Assembly: GCA_035651595.1 (NCBI GenBank)
Contig: DASRFJ010000074.1
Location: forward strand, 1 to 63,144
DNA from: JAFARZ01 sp035651595
GTDB lineage: Bacteria > Actinomycetota > Actinomycetes > Streptosporangiales > Streptosporangiaceae
Direction of reading: 5' to 3'
Length of the DNA stretch: 63,144 nt
Below the pieces are notes generated by a model. That model ran no database searches. It worked only from the letters and a program-made list of their open reading frames with translations, and was not told the DNA's origin. Below, in pieces: positions 1 to 7,786 of the stretch. The number at the start of each line of letters is the position of its first letter. Within the stretch, counting starts at the first letter, position 1. The position numbers and the translations under genes are program-made.

Positions 1-142
1 AGAGCGCCCGCGACACCCCGCGCAGGAACACGCGCGCAGCGCGAGCAACGCCCTCACGCCGGCTTGTCGGAAGGAAGCATTCGAAAGAGATCTTCCCAAA
101 CCAGTTGTGGAAAGTACTCTTTCGAGGGTAGTGTTTCGAAAC

Positions 143-994
143 ATGAGTTCCGATGAAGCGCCCGTCACCCAGGCCAACCCGGGCGACCCAGCACAGCCAG
201 CACAGCCAGCAAACCCCGAAGCCCCCGAGGGACCCGAGCGTGTTGCGCCTGATGGCGTCCTGAACCTGACCGACCCCAAGGCGATGCGCGCCGTCGCGCA
301 TCCGGTCCGGATGGCGTTGCTCGAACTGCTGGAAGTGGCGCCGACGCTGACCGCCACGCAGGCCAGCGAGGCACTGGGGGAATCGCCCGCGAACTGCGCG
401 TTTCACCTGCGCACCCTCGCCAAGTACGGCTACGTGACGGAGGCGGGCGGCGGCAAGGGCAGGGAACGGCCGTGGAAGCTGGCGACCAGGCAGATCCACC
501 TGACGACGCACCACGAGGACGCGGCAACGGCGATGTCCGCACGGGCGCTGAATGAGTTCTGGCTAGACCGGGTCTTTCAGCGGGCGCGGCAGATCCTGAC
601 GAGCACGGACGAACTGCCGGAGGAGTGGCGCGGCGCCGAGGAGTCATCGGTGGGGATCGCGTTCTTGACCCCGGCGGAGTTGCGCGAGGTCTCCAAGCGC
701 GTCCTGGACATGGTGGTCTGCCACAAGGAACGCCACGACGACCCCGCCAAGCGGCCGCCCGGCGCGCTGCCCGTGGAGATGGTGTACCTGGCCTACCCGC
801 TTGCTCGCCTCGCCGAACTGACCCAAGAAAAAGCTTCCGGGGACTTAGCTCCCAGACCCCCGAAAATGTCAGACCCCACCGCAATAATGAGCGTCCTGAA
901 TCCAAAGGAGCCGCGCAGCCATGAACCCCGAGAACGCCATGATCCTTGCGGAGCAGCATCACGACGACCTGCGGCGGCGGGCCGCCGAGCATAG
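143..994 (+). CDS. ArsR-like winged-helix transcriptional regulator
   Basis: Predicted DNA-binding regulator. A winged helix covers about residues 40-110, with the typical 'MRAVAHPVRMALLELL' first helix and 'CAFHLRTLAKYGYV' recognition helix, followed by a helical effector-like region ending around 'LPVEMVYLAYPLARLAEL'. The frame is open upstream to a GTG at 107; I chose ATG 143 because the residues before it look unstructured, but neither start has a strong Shine-Dalgarno. The last ~25 residues overlap the next ORF in another frame and look non-native (Arg/Pro-rich), so the ancestral stop may have been lost. Ligand unknown. Confidence 0.75.
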   Translation: MSSDEAPVTQANPGDPAQPAQPANPEAPEGPERVAPDGVLNLTDPKAMRAVAHPVRMALLELLEVAPTLTATQASEALGESPANCAFHLRTLAKYGYVTEAGGGKGRERPWKLATRQIHLTTHHEDAATAMSARALNEFWLDRVFQRARQILTSTDELPEEWRGAEESSVGIAFLTPAELREVSKRVLDMVVCHKERHDDPAKRPPGALPVEMVYLAYPLARLAELTQEKASGDLAPRPPKMSDPTAIMSVLNPKEPRSHEPRERHDPCGAASRRPAAAGRRA

Positions 995-1112
995 ACGGGG
1001 GCCGGCCCGCCTTCCGCGCTGGAATCTGACCTGGTCACGGACGAGCTTGTCATCGGCCGAGCGCCGAGGGTCATCACTGGTTATCATCATCTCCGCACAC
1101 CGTCCGGCCTGA
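921..1112 (+). CDS. small hypothetical protein
   Basis: A 63-residue ORF with a good Shine-Dalgarno (AAAGGAG at 903-909) 11 bases before ATG. The N-terminus 'MNPENAMILAEQHHDDLRRR' resembles the short conserved proteins common in actinobacteria that start 'MNP...A..H..DL.R.A'. That resemblance is from memory. The second half has no recognisable features. It overlaps the tail of the preceding regulator in a different frame and is followed by a strong hairpin. Confidence 0.45.
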   Translation: MNPENAMILAEQHHDDLRRRAAEHRRGPARLPRWNLTWSRTSLSSAERRGSSLVIIISAHRPA

Positions 1113-1148
1113 CCGGGTCACGGTTCGGGCCGCGCGAGACGGCGCACG

Positions 1149-1180
1149 GGAGTGCCTGGCAGTCGCCCGCCAGGCACTCC
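1149..1180. terminator. perfect 12-bp hairpin
   Basis: GGAGTGCCTGGC and its exact complement flank an 8-base loop. It sits 37 bp after the small ORF ending at 1112 and fits an intrinsic-type actinobacterial terminator without a U tract. Confidence 0.6.
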
Positions 1181-1201
1181 TGGGCGCGAAAGGCCAGGTA
1201 A

Positions 1202-1435
1202 ATGGTGACTGAACCACGTTCGCTGCGCAGCGACGACCCGCAAGCCCGCGACCTCGCGGCAGCGGTCAAGGGCGGTGATGCCGAGCGCCTAGCCGCGATG
1301 CTCGCCGCCGATCCGAGTCTTGCCACGTGCCTGGTCACCGAGGAAGGCCGGCCAGGAGCATCTCCTGCCGGCCCTCGCATGACCGTGCCCGGGGCCGTCG
1401 CACAGCGGCCCCGGGCACACGCTTACGAAACCTGA
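1202..1435 (+). pseudogene. N-terminal stub of an ankyrin-repeat protein
   Basis: A 77-codon ORF. Residues 13-48 ('DPQARDLAAAVKGGDAERLA..LAADPSLATCLVTEEGR') match the opening repeat of actinobacterial ankyrin proteins of the 'AV..GD...V..LLA.DPSLA' type, which normally run to 200 residues or more. After residue ~50 the sequence becomes Pro/Ala-rich and non-ankyrin, and the ORF ends just past a terminator hairpin. I read it as the 5' remnant of a gene whose rest is deleted. It is unlike the intact ankyrin gene at 56.3 kb, so it is not a recent copy of that one. Confidence 0.5.
1386..1417. terminator. 12-bp hairpin, probable bidirectional terminator
   Basis: TGCCCGGGGCCG pairs perfectly with CGGCCCCGGGCA across an 8-base loop. 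It lies 5 bp beyond the stop of the minus-strand MFS gene, inside the 3' part of the ankyrin stub ORF, so it probably ends transcription of the MFS gene. Confidence 0.7.
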
Positions 1436-2907
1436 TCCAGCGCCTTGGCCTCCGCCGGGGCAGGCTCCACGGACAGCACCGCGTCGGGCACCGCACCCGC
1501 CGCGCGCCGGCGCAGGCCGCTGAGCGCGACCAGCATCCCGACCGCCGCGATGACGGTGATCAGGATCAGCGCCGGCCGGTAGGCCGATACCGTGGCGGCC
1601 GGCGAAAGCACCTTGCTGGCGCCGCCCGCGTCCACGACCGCGGTCACGATGGCGAGCACCACGGCGCCGCCGACCTGGAACGAGGTCTGGAAGAGGCTGG
1701 CCGCGAGGCCTTGCTCGGAGTTCGGCACCCCGGCGGTGGCCGCGATGCTCAGCGACGAGAAGCCGAGCCCGAACGCCAGCCCGATCAGGATCACGGCCGG
1801 CAGCATGACCGCCGGGTAATCCGGCCGGACCCCCACCCGCAGGAACACCAGGTAGGCAACGGCCAGGCAGACGAACGCGACCGCGGCGAGCCGCACCGGA
1901 CCGAACCGGCCGATCAGGCCGCCCATCCGCAGTGACAGCACAGCGACGACGATGCCGGCTGGCAGGAAGGCCAGCGCGGTCGACAGCGCCGACCAGTGTG
2001 CCAGCGTCTGCAGGTACTGGGTGATGAGGAACTGGAACGACACGTAGGTGCCGAACAGCGTCACCGCGCCCACATTGGCCCGCCGGAGCGCCCCGGAGCG
2101 GAGGATCGAGAACGGGACAAGCGGGTCCTTGCTGCGCGATTCGATCACGTAGAACACACCGAGCAGCACCGCAACGCCCGCGAACGAACCGATGGTCCGT
2201 GCCGATGCCCAGCCGGCCTGCTGGGCCTCCACAACGGTGTAGACCAGCAGCAGCATGGCCGCGGTGATCGTGGCCGCGCCGGGCAGGTCGAACTTGCGGC
2301 CATCCCGCGAGGTCTGCTCCGCCCCGCGCGGGATCAGCACGATGCCCGCGATCAGCACGATCAAGGCGGCGGGCGCGGGCACCAGCAGCGTCCAGCGCCA
2401 GCCGACCTCGGTGAGCAATCCGGACAGCACCAGTCCCAGCGAGAAACCGCTGGCCCCGAACACGGTGTACACGCTGAACGCGCGGTTCCGCATCGGGCCC
2501 TCAGGGAAGGTGGTGGTGACCAGCGACATGCTGGCGGGCGCGATGAACGCCGCCGCGATGCCCTTGACGAACCGGGCCCCGATAAGGAGCGGCGCGCTGC
2601 TGACCAGCCCGCCGAGCAGTGAGACGGCGGCGAACACCGCCAGCGCGATGAGGAACACCCTGCGGCGTCCGAGCAGGTCCGCGGCCCGGCCCCCGAGCAG
2701 CAGCAGGCCGCCGTAACCAAGCACGTATCCGCTGACGATCCACTGCAGCGACGCGGTGCTCAGTCCGAGCGCCGCGCGGATCGATGGCAGCGCGACGCCG
2801 ACCATCGATACGTCCAGAGCATCCAGGCAGAGCGCGCCCCCGAGCACGAACAAGATCCCCCAGAGCTGGGGGGTCCAGGTAGTGACCTTGCGATCTGTAG
2901 AAGTCAT
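1423..2907 (-). CDS. MFS drug exporter, DHA2 (EmrB/QacA-like) family
   Basis: Proton-coupled multidrug efflux pump of the inner membrane. It has 494 residues and about 14 hydrophobic segments, which suits the DHA2 family. The motif A loop between TM2 and TM3 reads 'GGRAADLLGRRRVF', and the motif C-like segment lies around 'GASGFSLGLVLSGLL'. It is divergent from a MarR gene 87 bp away, the usual arrangement of a repressor-controlled efflux pump. On the minus strand a -35 TTGCAA, 18-bp spacer and -10 TATAGT end 7 bases before ATG, so the mRNA is probably leaderless. Substrate not deducible. Confidence 0.9.
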   Translation of the reverse strand: MTSTDRKVTTWTPQLWGILFVLGGALCLDALDVSMVGVALPSIRAALGLSTASLQWIVSGYVLGYGGLLLLGGRAADLLGRRRVFLIALAVFAAVSLLGGLVSSAPLLIGARFVKGIAAAFIAPASMSLVTTTFPEGPMRNRAFSVYTVFGASGFSLGLVLSGLLTEVGWRWTLLVPAPAALIVLIAGIVLIPRGAEQTSRDGRKFDLPGAATITAAMLLLVYTVVEAQQAGWASARTIGSFAGVAVLLGVFYVIESRSKDPLVPFSILRSGALRRANVGAVTLFGTYVSFQFLITQYLQTLAHWSALSTALAFLPAGIVVAVLSLRMGGLIGRFGPVRLAAVAFVCLAVAYLVFLRVGVRPDYPAVMLPAVILIGLAFGLGFSSLSIAATAGVPNSEQGLAASLFQTSFQVGGAVVLAIVTAVVDAGGASKVLSPAATVSAYRPALILITVIAAVGMLVALSGLRRRAAGAVPDAVLSVEPAPAEAKALDQVS

Positions 2908-2914
2908 GACTCAA

Positions 2915-2944
2915 ACTATATGCATGCGCAAGCACTGCTTGCAA
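2915..2944 (-). promoter_or_regulatory. leaderless promoter of the MFS gene with MarR-type operator
   Basis: On the minus strand TTGCAA (2944-2939) and TATAGT (2920-2915) are separated by 18 bp. ATG starts 7 bases after the -10 box. The 15-bp near-perfect palindrome GCAAGCACTGCTTGC (2928-2942) lies inside the spacer, where a bound MarR dimer would block RNA polymerase. Confidence 0.6.
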
Positions 2945-2959
2945 GAGAAATTAATGCAT

Positions 2960-2988
2960 TTGCAATTATCCGAACGACGTACTAGGAT
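2960..2988 (+). promoter_or_regulatory. leaderless promoter of the MarR gene
   Basis: TTGCAA (2960-2965), a 17-bp spacer and TAGGAT (2983-2988) end 6 bases before the GTG start at 2995. The -35 box repeats the TTGCAA of the facing promoter, 21 bp (two helical turns) away, consistent with one regulator controlling both. Confidence 0.55.
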
Positions 2989-2994
2989 ACGGCC

Positions 2995-3396
2995 GTGAGC
3001 GTGACTTCGGATCGCGTAGTGAGCGCATGGCGGGAGATCTCCGCCTGTCACGCCGCCACGTGCGCCGCCCTCGAGCACGAGCTGGGGGAGCGCCATGGAC
3101 TCGGCGTAAGCGACTTCGAGGTGCTCGCCCGGCTGGCCGAGGCGGACGAGCACAAGTACCGTGCCCAGGACCTGGCGAACGCGGTGCACCTCAGCCAGAG
3201 CGCGCTGTCCCGGCTGGTCGACCGGCTGGCCAGGGGAGGCCTGGTGGAGCGGTTCACCTGCGACATGGACCGCCGCGGCATCTTCGTGCAGCTGACCAAG
3301 GCCGGTCAGGCGCGATACGACGAGGCCGCGCCGACCCACCGCGAGATCCTAGAGCGCACCCTCCCGCACAGGGTTGTCGGCGACGAGGGGGACTAG
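2995..3396 (+). CDS. MarR-family regulator, possibly shortened at the C-terminus
   Basis: Winged-helix repressor expected to control the divergent MFS pump and itself. The DNA-binding part is clear: 'LSQSALSRLVDRLARGGLVER' recognition helix and 'DRRGIFVQLTKAG' wing, about residues 65-105. The protein has 133 residues; MarR proteins usually have 140-160, with a long C-terminal dimerisation helix. Here that helix stops after 'APTHREILE' and is replaced by a short polar tail. The 3' end overlaps the decayed end of the convergent MFS pseudogene, so the same deletion may have trimmed both. Confidence 0.85.
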   Translation: MSVTSDRVVSAWREISACHAATCAALEHELGERHGLGVSDFEVLARLAEADEHKYRAQDLANAVHLSQSALSRLVDRLARGGLVERFTCDMDRRGIFVQLTKAGQARYDEAAPTHREILERTLPHRVVGDEGD

Positions 3397-4178
3397 GGCT
3401 GCCTCGTGCCTGCCCTCTCGCAGCCAGGCCAGCATGCCCAGACCGGCGAGCACGTAGCCGGCGCCCTGCACGGCGAACACCGGCACGATGCCGAGTGGCC
3501 TGCTGAGATAGCCGGCATTATGCCATCCCCGGTATCTCGGACCATCGCGGCCAGGCGCCGGGGCAGCGGCATGGCCTGCGTCGTGCTCGTGGTCACCCGG
3601 CCGCTGGCCCGTACGCACCACAGCAGTGCCGCGGAACCAGCGAAGCTGGCCGCGTCCGCGAGCGCCACCGCCGCGACGCCGCCGAGCGCGGCGACGATGC
3701 CGCCCAGCGCGGAGCCGGCCAGCCGGGACACGTCCCGCACCTGCCCGTTCAGCGCGTTCGCGGCGACCAGCTGGTCGTCGGGCACCAGCCGGGGGACCAT
3801 GGCCTGCTGCGCCGGGCTGAAGAACTGCGCGACGACGCCCTCGAACAGCAGCACGGCGTAGACCAGCCAGACCTGGCCGCGGCCGTGCACGGCCAGCAGT
3901 GGCAGCAGCCCGGCCGCCATCAGCAGGTCGGCGACGACCATGGTCCGCTTGCGGTCCCAGCGATCCGCGAACATCCCGGCGACGGAGCCGAGCAGCACCG
4001 GCGGCACCGTCGAGCACAGCACGGTCAGCGCTGCGGCGACCGTCGACCCGGTCATCGCGTACACCCGGTACAGCAGGCCGATCGTGAGGATCCAGTCTCC
4101 GGACAGGGAGACCAGTCCGGCGCACAGCACCAGCCGCATGTCCCGCTGCCCCGCCAGCAGCCGCCACGACGCCCTCAC
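3349..4178 (-). pseudogene. MFS transporter with internal deletion and frameshift
   Basis: The first ~190 codons from ATG 4178 encode an intact N-terminal half: TM1-TM6, motif A 'SVAGMFADRWDRKRTM', and 'FFSPAQQAMVPRLV' typical of the MFS_3/enterobactin-exporter-like group. After 'RRLAAMVRDT' the frame runs into non-membrane sequence and stops at 3393. The final transmembrane segment ('RPLGIVPVFAVQGAGYVLAG') is present but in another frame, ending at 3349. TM7-TM11 (about 400 bp) are therefore missing and the ends are joined out of frame. The start overlaps the upstream ArsR gene by ATGA. Transport function is presumably lost. Confidence 0.8.
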
Positions 4179-4783
4179 CGAGCAGCCTCCCCGGGGACCG
4201 CGAACAGCGTGAAGGTCACCGGCACCGAGCCGGCCGGCCGCGCGGCCAGGTCATCGAGCGGCCGCTCGTTCGCGTAACGCAGCAGCAGCGCGTCCATCGC
4301 CGCGGTCAGCTCGGCGGCCTCGGACTCGGTCAGGTACACGGTGCTGCTGCCCATGCCGGTGTGCTCGCGCCACGCCTGCGGCCAGTCCTTGCGCCGTTGC
4401 TGCCAGTCGAGGAAGGCTTCGAGCGCCTGCTCGGCTTGCAGTTGCTCAAGCACGTCGACCGCGGCCGCTCCCTCGGGGGTGGCCGTCGCCCCGCGCCAGT
4501 CGTAGGACGTCGCGACCAGCCGCCATGGGCGTTCGCGGTGGTCCTTGCCGGCCACTTGCTCGACGAATCCGTACTTGGCGAGCTGCCGCAGGTGGTGCGA
4601 GGCCAGCCCGTGGCTGACCTCCAGCTCCCGCGCGCAGTCCGCCGTCGTCGCCCGTCCGAGCCGCCCGATGATGCTCAGCAGCCTGGTGCGCAGCGGGTGG
4701 GCCAGTGCCCTGATGGCGACCGGATCGTCCAGCATCCGCCACCGCTGCCGCCCCGCGGCTCCCTCCGACGATTCCAAGGACAT
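4175..4783 (-). CDS. ArsR-type winged-helix regulator
   Basis: A 202-residue regulator with an N-terminal winged helix (about 15-85: 'AIRALAHPLRTRLLSIIGRL', 'SHGLASHHLRQLAKYGFVEQ') and a C-terminal helical effector region. It is coupled by a 4-base overlap to the decayed MFS gene, which it presumably controlled. An ATG at 4795 is also in frame. I prefer ATG 4783 because a consensus -35/-10 pair ends exactly 7 bases before it, predicting a leaderless transcript. A 9-bp inverted repeat over the start suggests autoregulation. It shares the ArsR fold of the 143-994 gene but is not a close copy. Confidence 0.85.
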   Translation of the reverse strand: MSLESSEGAAGRQRWRMLDDPVAIRALAHPLRTRLLSIIGRLGRATTADCARELEVSHGLASHHLRQLAKYGFVEQVAGKDHRERPWRLVATSYDWRGATATPEGAAAVDVLEQLQAEQALEAFLDWQQRRKDWPQAWREHTGMGSSTVYLTESEAAELTAAMDALLLRYANERPLDDLAARPAGSVPVTFTLFAVPGEAAR

Positions 4784-4820
4784 GCTTGGAATCATCGGCC
4801 AGGGCAGCCCAAGATGTCAA
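4770..4820 (-). promoter_or_regulatory. leaderless promoter and operator of the ArsR-MFS operon
   Basis: On the minus strand TTGACA (4820-4815, perfect consensus), an 18-bp spacer and GATGAT (4796-4791) precede ATG 4783 by 7 bases. GATTCCAAG and CTTGGAATC (4770-4778 and 4785-4793) form a perfect inverted repeat with a 6-bp spacer across the -10 edge and start codon. Half-site CTTGGAAT recurs at 4828-4835. Confidence 0.65.
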
Positions 4821-4842
4821 GCCTTCGCTTGGAATGCTGCGG

Positions 4843-4965
4843 CGTGCACCCGGAGTCCCGTCAGCAACGTGGACGTTTACCCCTTTGTGGAGGATCGACC
4901 CTCGTGAACAAGGGTCCCGCTACCACAAAGGGGAAAACCACCACGCTATCGAGGCCCATAGAGCC
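4843..4965 (+). repeat. dispersed hairpin repeat, copy A
   Basis: First of three related copies. It contains AACGTGG, then CCCCTTTGTGG and CCACAAAGGGG as an 11-bp outer stem with ACCCT/AGGGT as an inner stem, and ends in GAGGCCCATAGAGCC. Copies B (58981-59142, inverted) and C (63005 onward) share the same order of motifs. It fills the gap between the ArsR promoter and the methyltransferase stop. Confidence 0.8.
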
Positions 4966-5020
4966 GAAAACCCCAGCCGCTGACCCGCCGGGCAGCCAGT
5001 GAGCCGGGCAGCCGGCGGAA

Positions 5021-5698
5021 TCAGGCCGGGCGGGCGGTCAACCAGGCGTGGTCGTCGGTGAGCCACTCGCCGAACCGCAGGCCGGAGCCGGCGAGCATGC
5101 CGGGCATGTCCTCGTCGCGGATCTGGAAGCTGGTCCACGCGTGGGTCCAGACGTTGCCGTCGACCTGGTACTCGATTTCCGCACGCAGTCGCGGCGGTTC
5201 CCAGCGCGCGGTGCGGATGACGCGGGTGATGCCGCCGGAGTCCTCCCGCACCTTCGGGGCGTCCTCGACGGTTTCGAACCAGGCGGGCGGGCTCTGCTGG
5301 AGCACCGCCATGCCGCCGTCCCGCACGTGATGGCGGACCGTGTCGAGGAAACCCCGCCGGGTCGCGGGATCGGCGTTGATCATGGTGCTGGCCAGGAGCA
5401 CCACGTCGAACTTGCGGTCGAGCCTTAGCGTCTCGATACCGGACAGCACGGTCTCCAGATCCGGGCTGCGCGCCAGCATGTCGGCGGAGTCGTCCACTCC
5501 GGTGACCGGGTGACCGAGCGCGGCAAGCGGGCGGAGCAGCCGCCCGGTGCCGACGCCGAGTTCCAGGATCGACGCCCCGGCCGGGATCGCCGCGTGCACG
5601 ATCTCCGGCTCGCCGAACGTCGGCAGCAGCGCGTAAAACTCGACCGCGCATCCGTCATTGGTGATAACACCAGGCCCAGTACCCACATTCTCATCCAT
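5021..5698 (-). CDS. class I SAM-dependent methyltransferase
   Basis: Small-molecule or RNA methyltransferase of the Rossmann type, 225 residues. Motif I 'ILELGVGTGRLLRPLAALG' (about 45-63) binds SAM, followed by 'VTGVDDSADML' (motif II acidic residue) and 'FDVVLLASTMIN' (motif IV). The C-terminal strands 'LRAEIEYQVDGNVWTHAWTSF' resemble the beta-sheet lid of methyltransferase_25/11 proteins. The frame extends upstream to 5719, but ATG 5698 (MDENVG) gives a more typical N-terminus. It is monocistronic; substrate cannot be inferred from neighbours. Confidence 0.85.
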   Translation of the reverse strand: MDENVGTGPGVITNDGCAVEFYALLPTFGEPEIVHAAIPAGASILELGVGTGRLLRPLAALGHPVTGVDDSADMLARSPDLETVLSGIETLRLDRKFDVVLLASTMINADPATRRGFLDTVRHHVRDGGMAVLQQSPPAWFETVEDAPKVREDSGGITRVIRTARWEPPRLRAEIEYQVDGNVWTHAWTSFQIRDEDMPGMLAGSGLRFGEWLTDDHAWLTARPA

Positions 5699-5743
5699 GG
5701 ATGAACAACGACACCGCACGGGCGGACGATTCCAGGTCAGCGG

Positions 5744-7750
5744 CTAGGGAGCGGCGCCCATCGTCGCGAGGTGGGTCACCAGCAGGGAGTCCGGCGGGAC
5801 GAGGTCCACGCCATCCGGGTCGGACAGGAATCCCGGCGACCGCCCGGCGACGCCCGTGTGGCCGTACTGCCAGACGATGCGCTTGGTGGCCGGGTCCACC
5901 ACGCATACCCGGTGGTTGAAGTCGTCGTTGAGCAGGATGTCGCCGTTGGGCAGCGGCAACGCCAGCGAGGGCTGGTTGAAGCCACCCATCCGCCACGACA
6001 GCCGGCCGGACGAGGTGAACTCGACGACCTGGCCGGGATCGGAGTAATCGACGGTCAGGTACCGCCCCGGGTACACCTCGTTGGTGTCCGACGGGTACAG
6101 CACCCCCGGCGGGTGCGTGGACCAGGACATCTGGCCGCGCAGCGACATCTCGTTGGCCCAGTCACCGTTGATTTCGGTCACCAGGTAGTTCCCGTCGGTC
6201 AGCGGGAACGCGCCGTTCGGGCTGCCGAACCGCCGAGGCGGATCGTGCTCGCAGGCGTTTGTCGTTCTGCCGATGACCCGGTTCGTCGTGCGCGCGGGCG
6301 GCGCGATGAGTAGGATCCGGCAGTTCTTGATGTCAGCGAGCAGGATCGCCCCGCCCGGGATGAGCATGGCGTCATCGGGGTTGAACAGGTGATCAGGCCC
6401 GGCGCCGGGCCGGCCGGGCACCCCGTACTGGTAGACGATCGTGCTGCTGGCAACGGAGATCAGGCTGACGACCTGGTCGTCTTCCTGGGTCGCGATGATG
6501 TAGCTGCCGTCGGGGGAGAAGAACGCGTCGTCGGGCTGGAGGAACGTCTGGCCCGGCGCGAGATCGCCCGGCCGCGGGAACTCCCACCTGATCCGGCCCT
6601 GCGGGTCCACGATCAGCAGCCGGTTGTTGTGGTGGTCGGCGATCAGCACATCGGCGGGCAGCACCGAGGGGTTCGAGCCTGCCGTCAGCTCTCCGGGAGC
6701 CGCGGTCGGGGCGAGCCAGGGCGCCGTCTGCTGCCTGGCCGGCACCAGCCGGAACGTGGTCACCGTGGGCACCGGACGGGTGCCGTCCTCGCCGCCGATC
6801 AGGTAGCCCACCCCGCCGACCACGGCGGCGGCGGCGTAGCCGACCGGGACGGGCAGCTCGCCCGCGTCGCGCACCGCGGACGTGGCCGGGTCGAACTGGA
6901 ACACCGCCTGGCTGGTTCCCGCCGCGGTCGCCCCGCCCGCGACGTAGATCCGGCCGCCCAGGCTGATCGCCGTCGCGCCCTGCACCGGCCGCGGCAGATG
7001 CCCGACCACGGCGGCCACCCCGGTCGCCGGGTCGATTCGCTGGATGACATCGGTCGCGTCCGCCGTCGTGGCCGTCGTCTGCCCGCCGAACACCCAGATC
7101 AGACCGCCCATGGCGGCGGTACCGGCGTAGCGGACCGGTACCGGTAGCCGGGCCACCACCCGGAAGTGCTCCCCGTCAGTGGTGCCCAGCACCCGCGGGT
7201 CGACGGTGGTGCCGTCGTAGCCCCCGACCAGGTAGCCGGCCGGTCCCGCCGTTACGCCGCTGATATCAGAACGAGGGTGGCTCAACGCGCCGGTTACCGT
7301 TGCGTCCGTTCCTGGCGTGAACGACTGGATGGTTGGCACGCTGGTATCGATGCCGCCCCCCGCCACGAACATCCGCCCGCCGACGACGAAACCCCCGGCA
7401 TCGTGCGTCGCCTGCGCCAGGCGGCCCACCTGGCGGGTCGCGCCGGTGACCGGATCGAGGCTGGTCACCGTGTTCGTGGAGGCCCCGGACGGGGTCAGCC
7501 CGCCGGCGATCAGCAGGCCGCCAGCATCGGGAAAGATCACCTCGCGGGACATCCCGGCCGGCAGCTGGTACGGCGCGGGCATCAGCTGGAGCGCCGCTCC
7601 GGCAACCGGCCGGCTGACGCCGCTGACCCGCACGGCGGCCGGCCGCCCCTGCCGGTGCGCGGCGTGGTGCGACATCGAGAATGCAAGCGGCAGCACCGAG
7701 CACCCGGCCACCACCGCCACCGCAAGCCGCAGCCGCTGCTGACGTGTCAT
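5744..7750 (-). CDS. secreted beta-propeller protein (Kelch-like plus NHL/PQQ-like)
   Basis: Predicted export: positively charged N-terminus then 'LAVAVVAGCSVLPLAFS'. Residues ~65-345 contain repeats of about 45-50 residues with Kelch signatures ('GGLLIAGG', 'GRMFVAGGG', 'GGLIWVFGG', 'GRIYVAGG', 'GVGYLIGGE'). Residues ~360-668 switch to blades such as 'DVLIADHHNNRLLIVDPQGRIRWEF', 'ILLADIKNCRILLI' and 'DILLNDDFNHRVCVVDPAT', typical of NHL/PQQ propellers. It is thus two propellers in one chain. RBS GGGGAGG lies before ATG, 36 bp after menB, so it may be cotranscribed with menB. No enzymatic residues recognised; a binding or scaffold role is inferred. Confidence 0.8.
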   Translation of the reverse strand: MTRQQRLRLAVAVVAGCSVLPLAFSMSHHAAHRQGRPAAVRVSGVSRPVAGAALQLMPAPYQLPAGMSREVIFPDAGGLLIAGGLTPSGASTNTVTSLDPVTGATRQVGRLAQATHDAGGFVVGGRMFVAGGGIDTSVPTIQSFTPGTDATVTGALSHPRSDISGVTAGPAGYLVGGYDGTTVDPRVLGTTDGEHFRVVARLPVPVRYAGTAAMGGLIWVFGGQTTATTADATDVIQRIDPATGVAAVVGHLPRPVQGATAISLGGRIYVAGGATAAGTSQAVFQFDPATSAVRDAGELPVPVGYAAAAVVGGVGYLIGGEDGTRPVPTVTTFRLVPARQQTAPWLAPTAAPGELTAGSNPSVLPADVLIADHHNNRLLIVDPQGRIRWEFPRPGDLAPGQTFLQPDDAFFSPDGSYIIATQEDDQVVSLISVASSTIVYQYGVPGRPGAGPDHLFNPDDAMLIPGGAILLADIKNCRILLIAPPARTTNRVIGRTTNACEHDPPRRFGSPNGAFPLTDGNYLVTEINGDWANEMSLRGQMSWSTHPPGVLYPSDTNEVYPGRYLTVDYSDPGQVVEFTSSGRLSWRMGGFNQPSLALPLPNGDILLNDDFNHRVCVVDPATKRIVWQYGHTGVAGRSPGFLSDPDGVDLVPPDSLLVTHLATMGAAP

Positions 7751-7786
7751 GAGGCCGTTCCTCCCCGGACGGAGAGCGGATATGCC

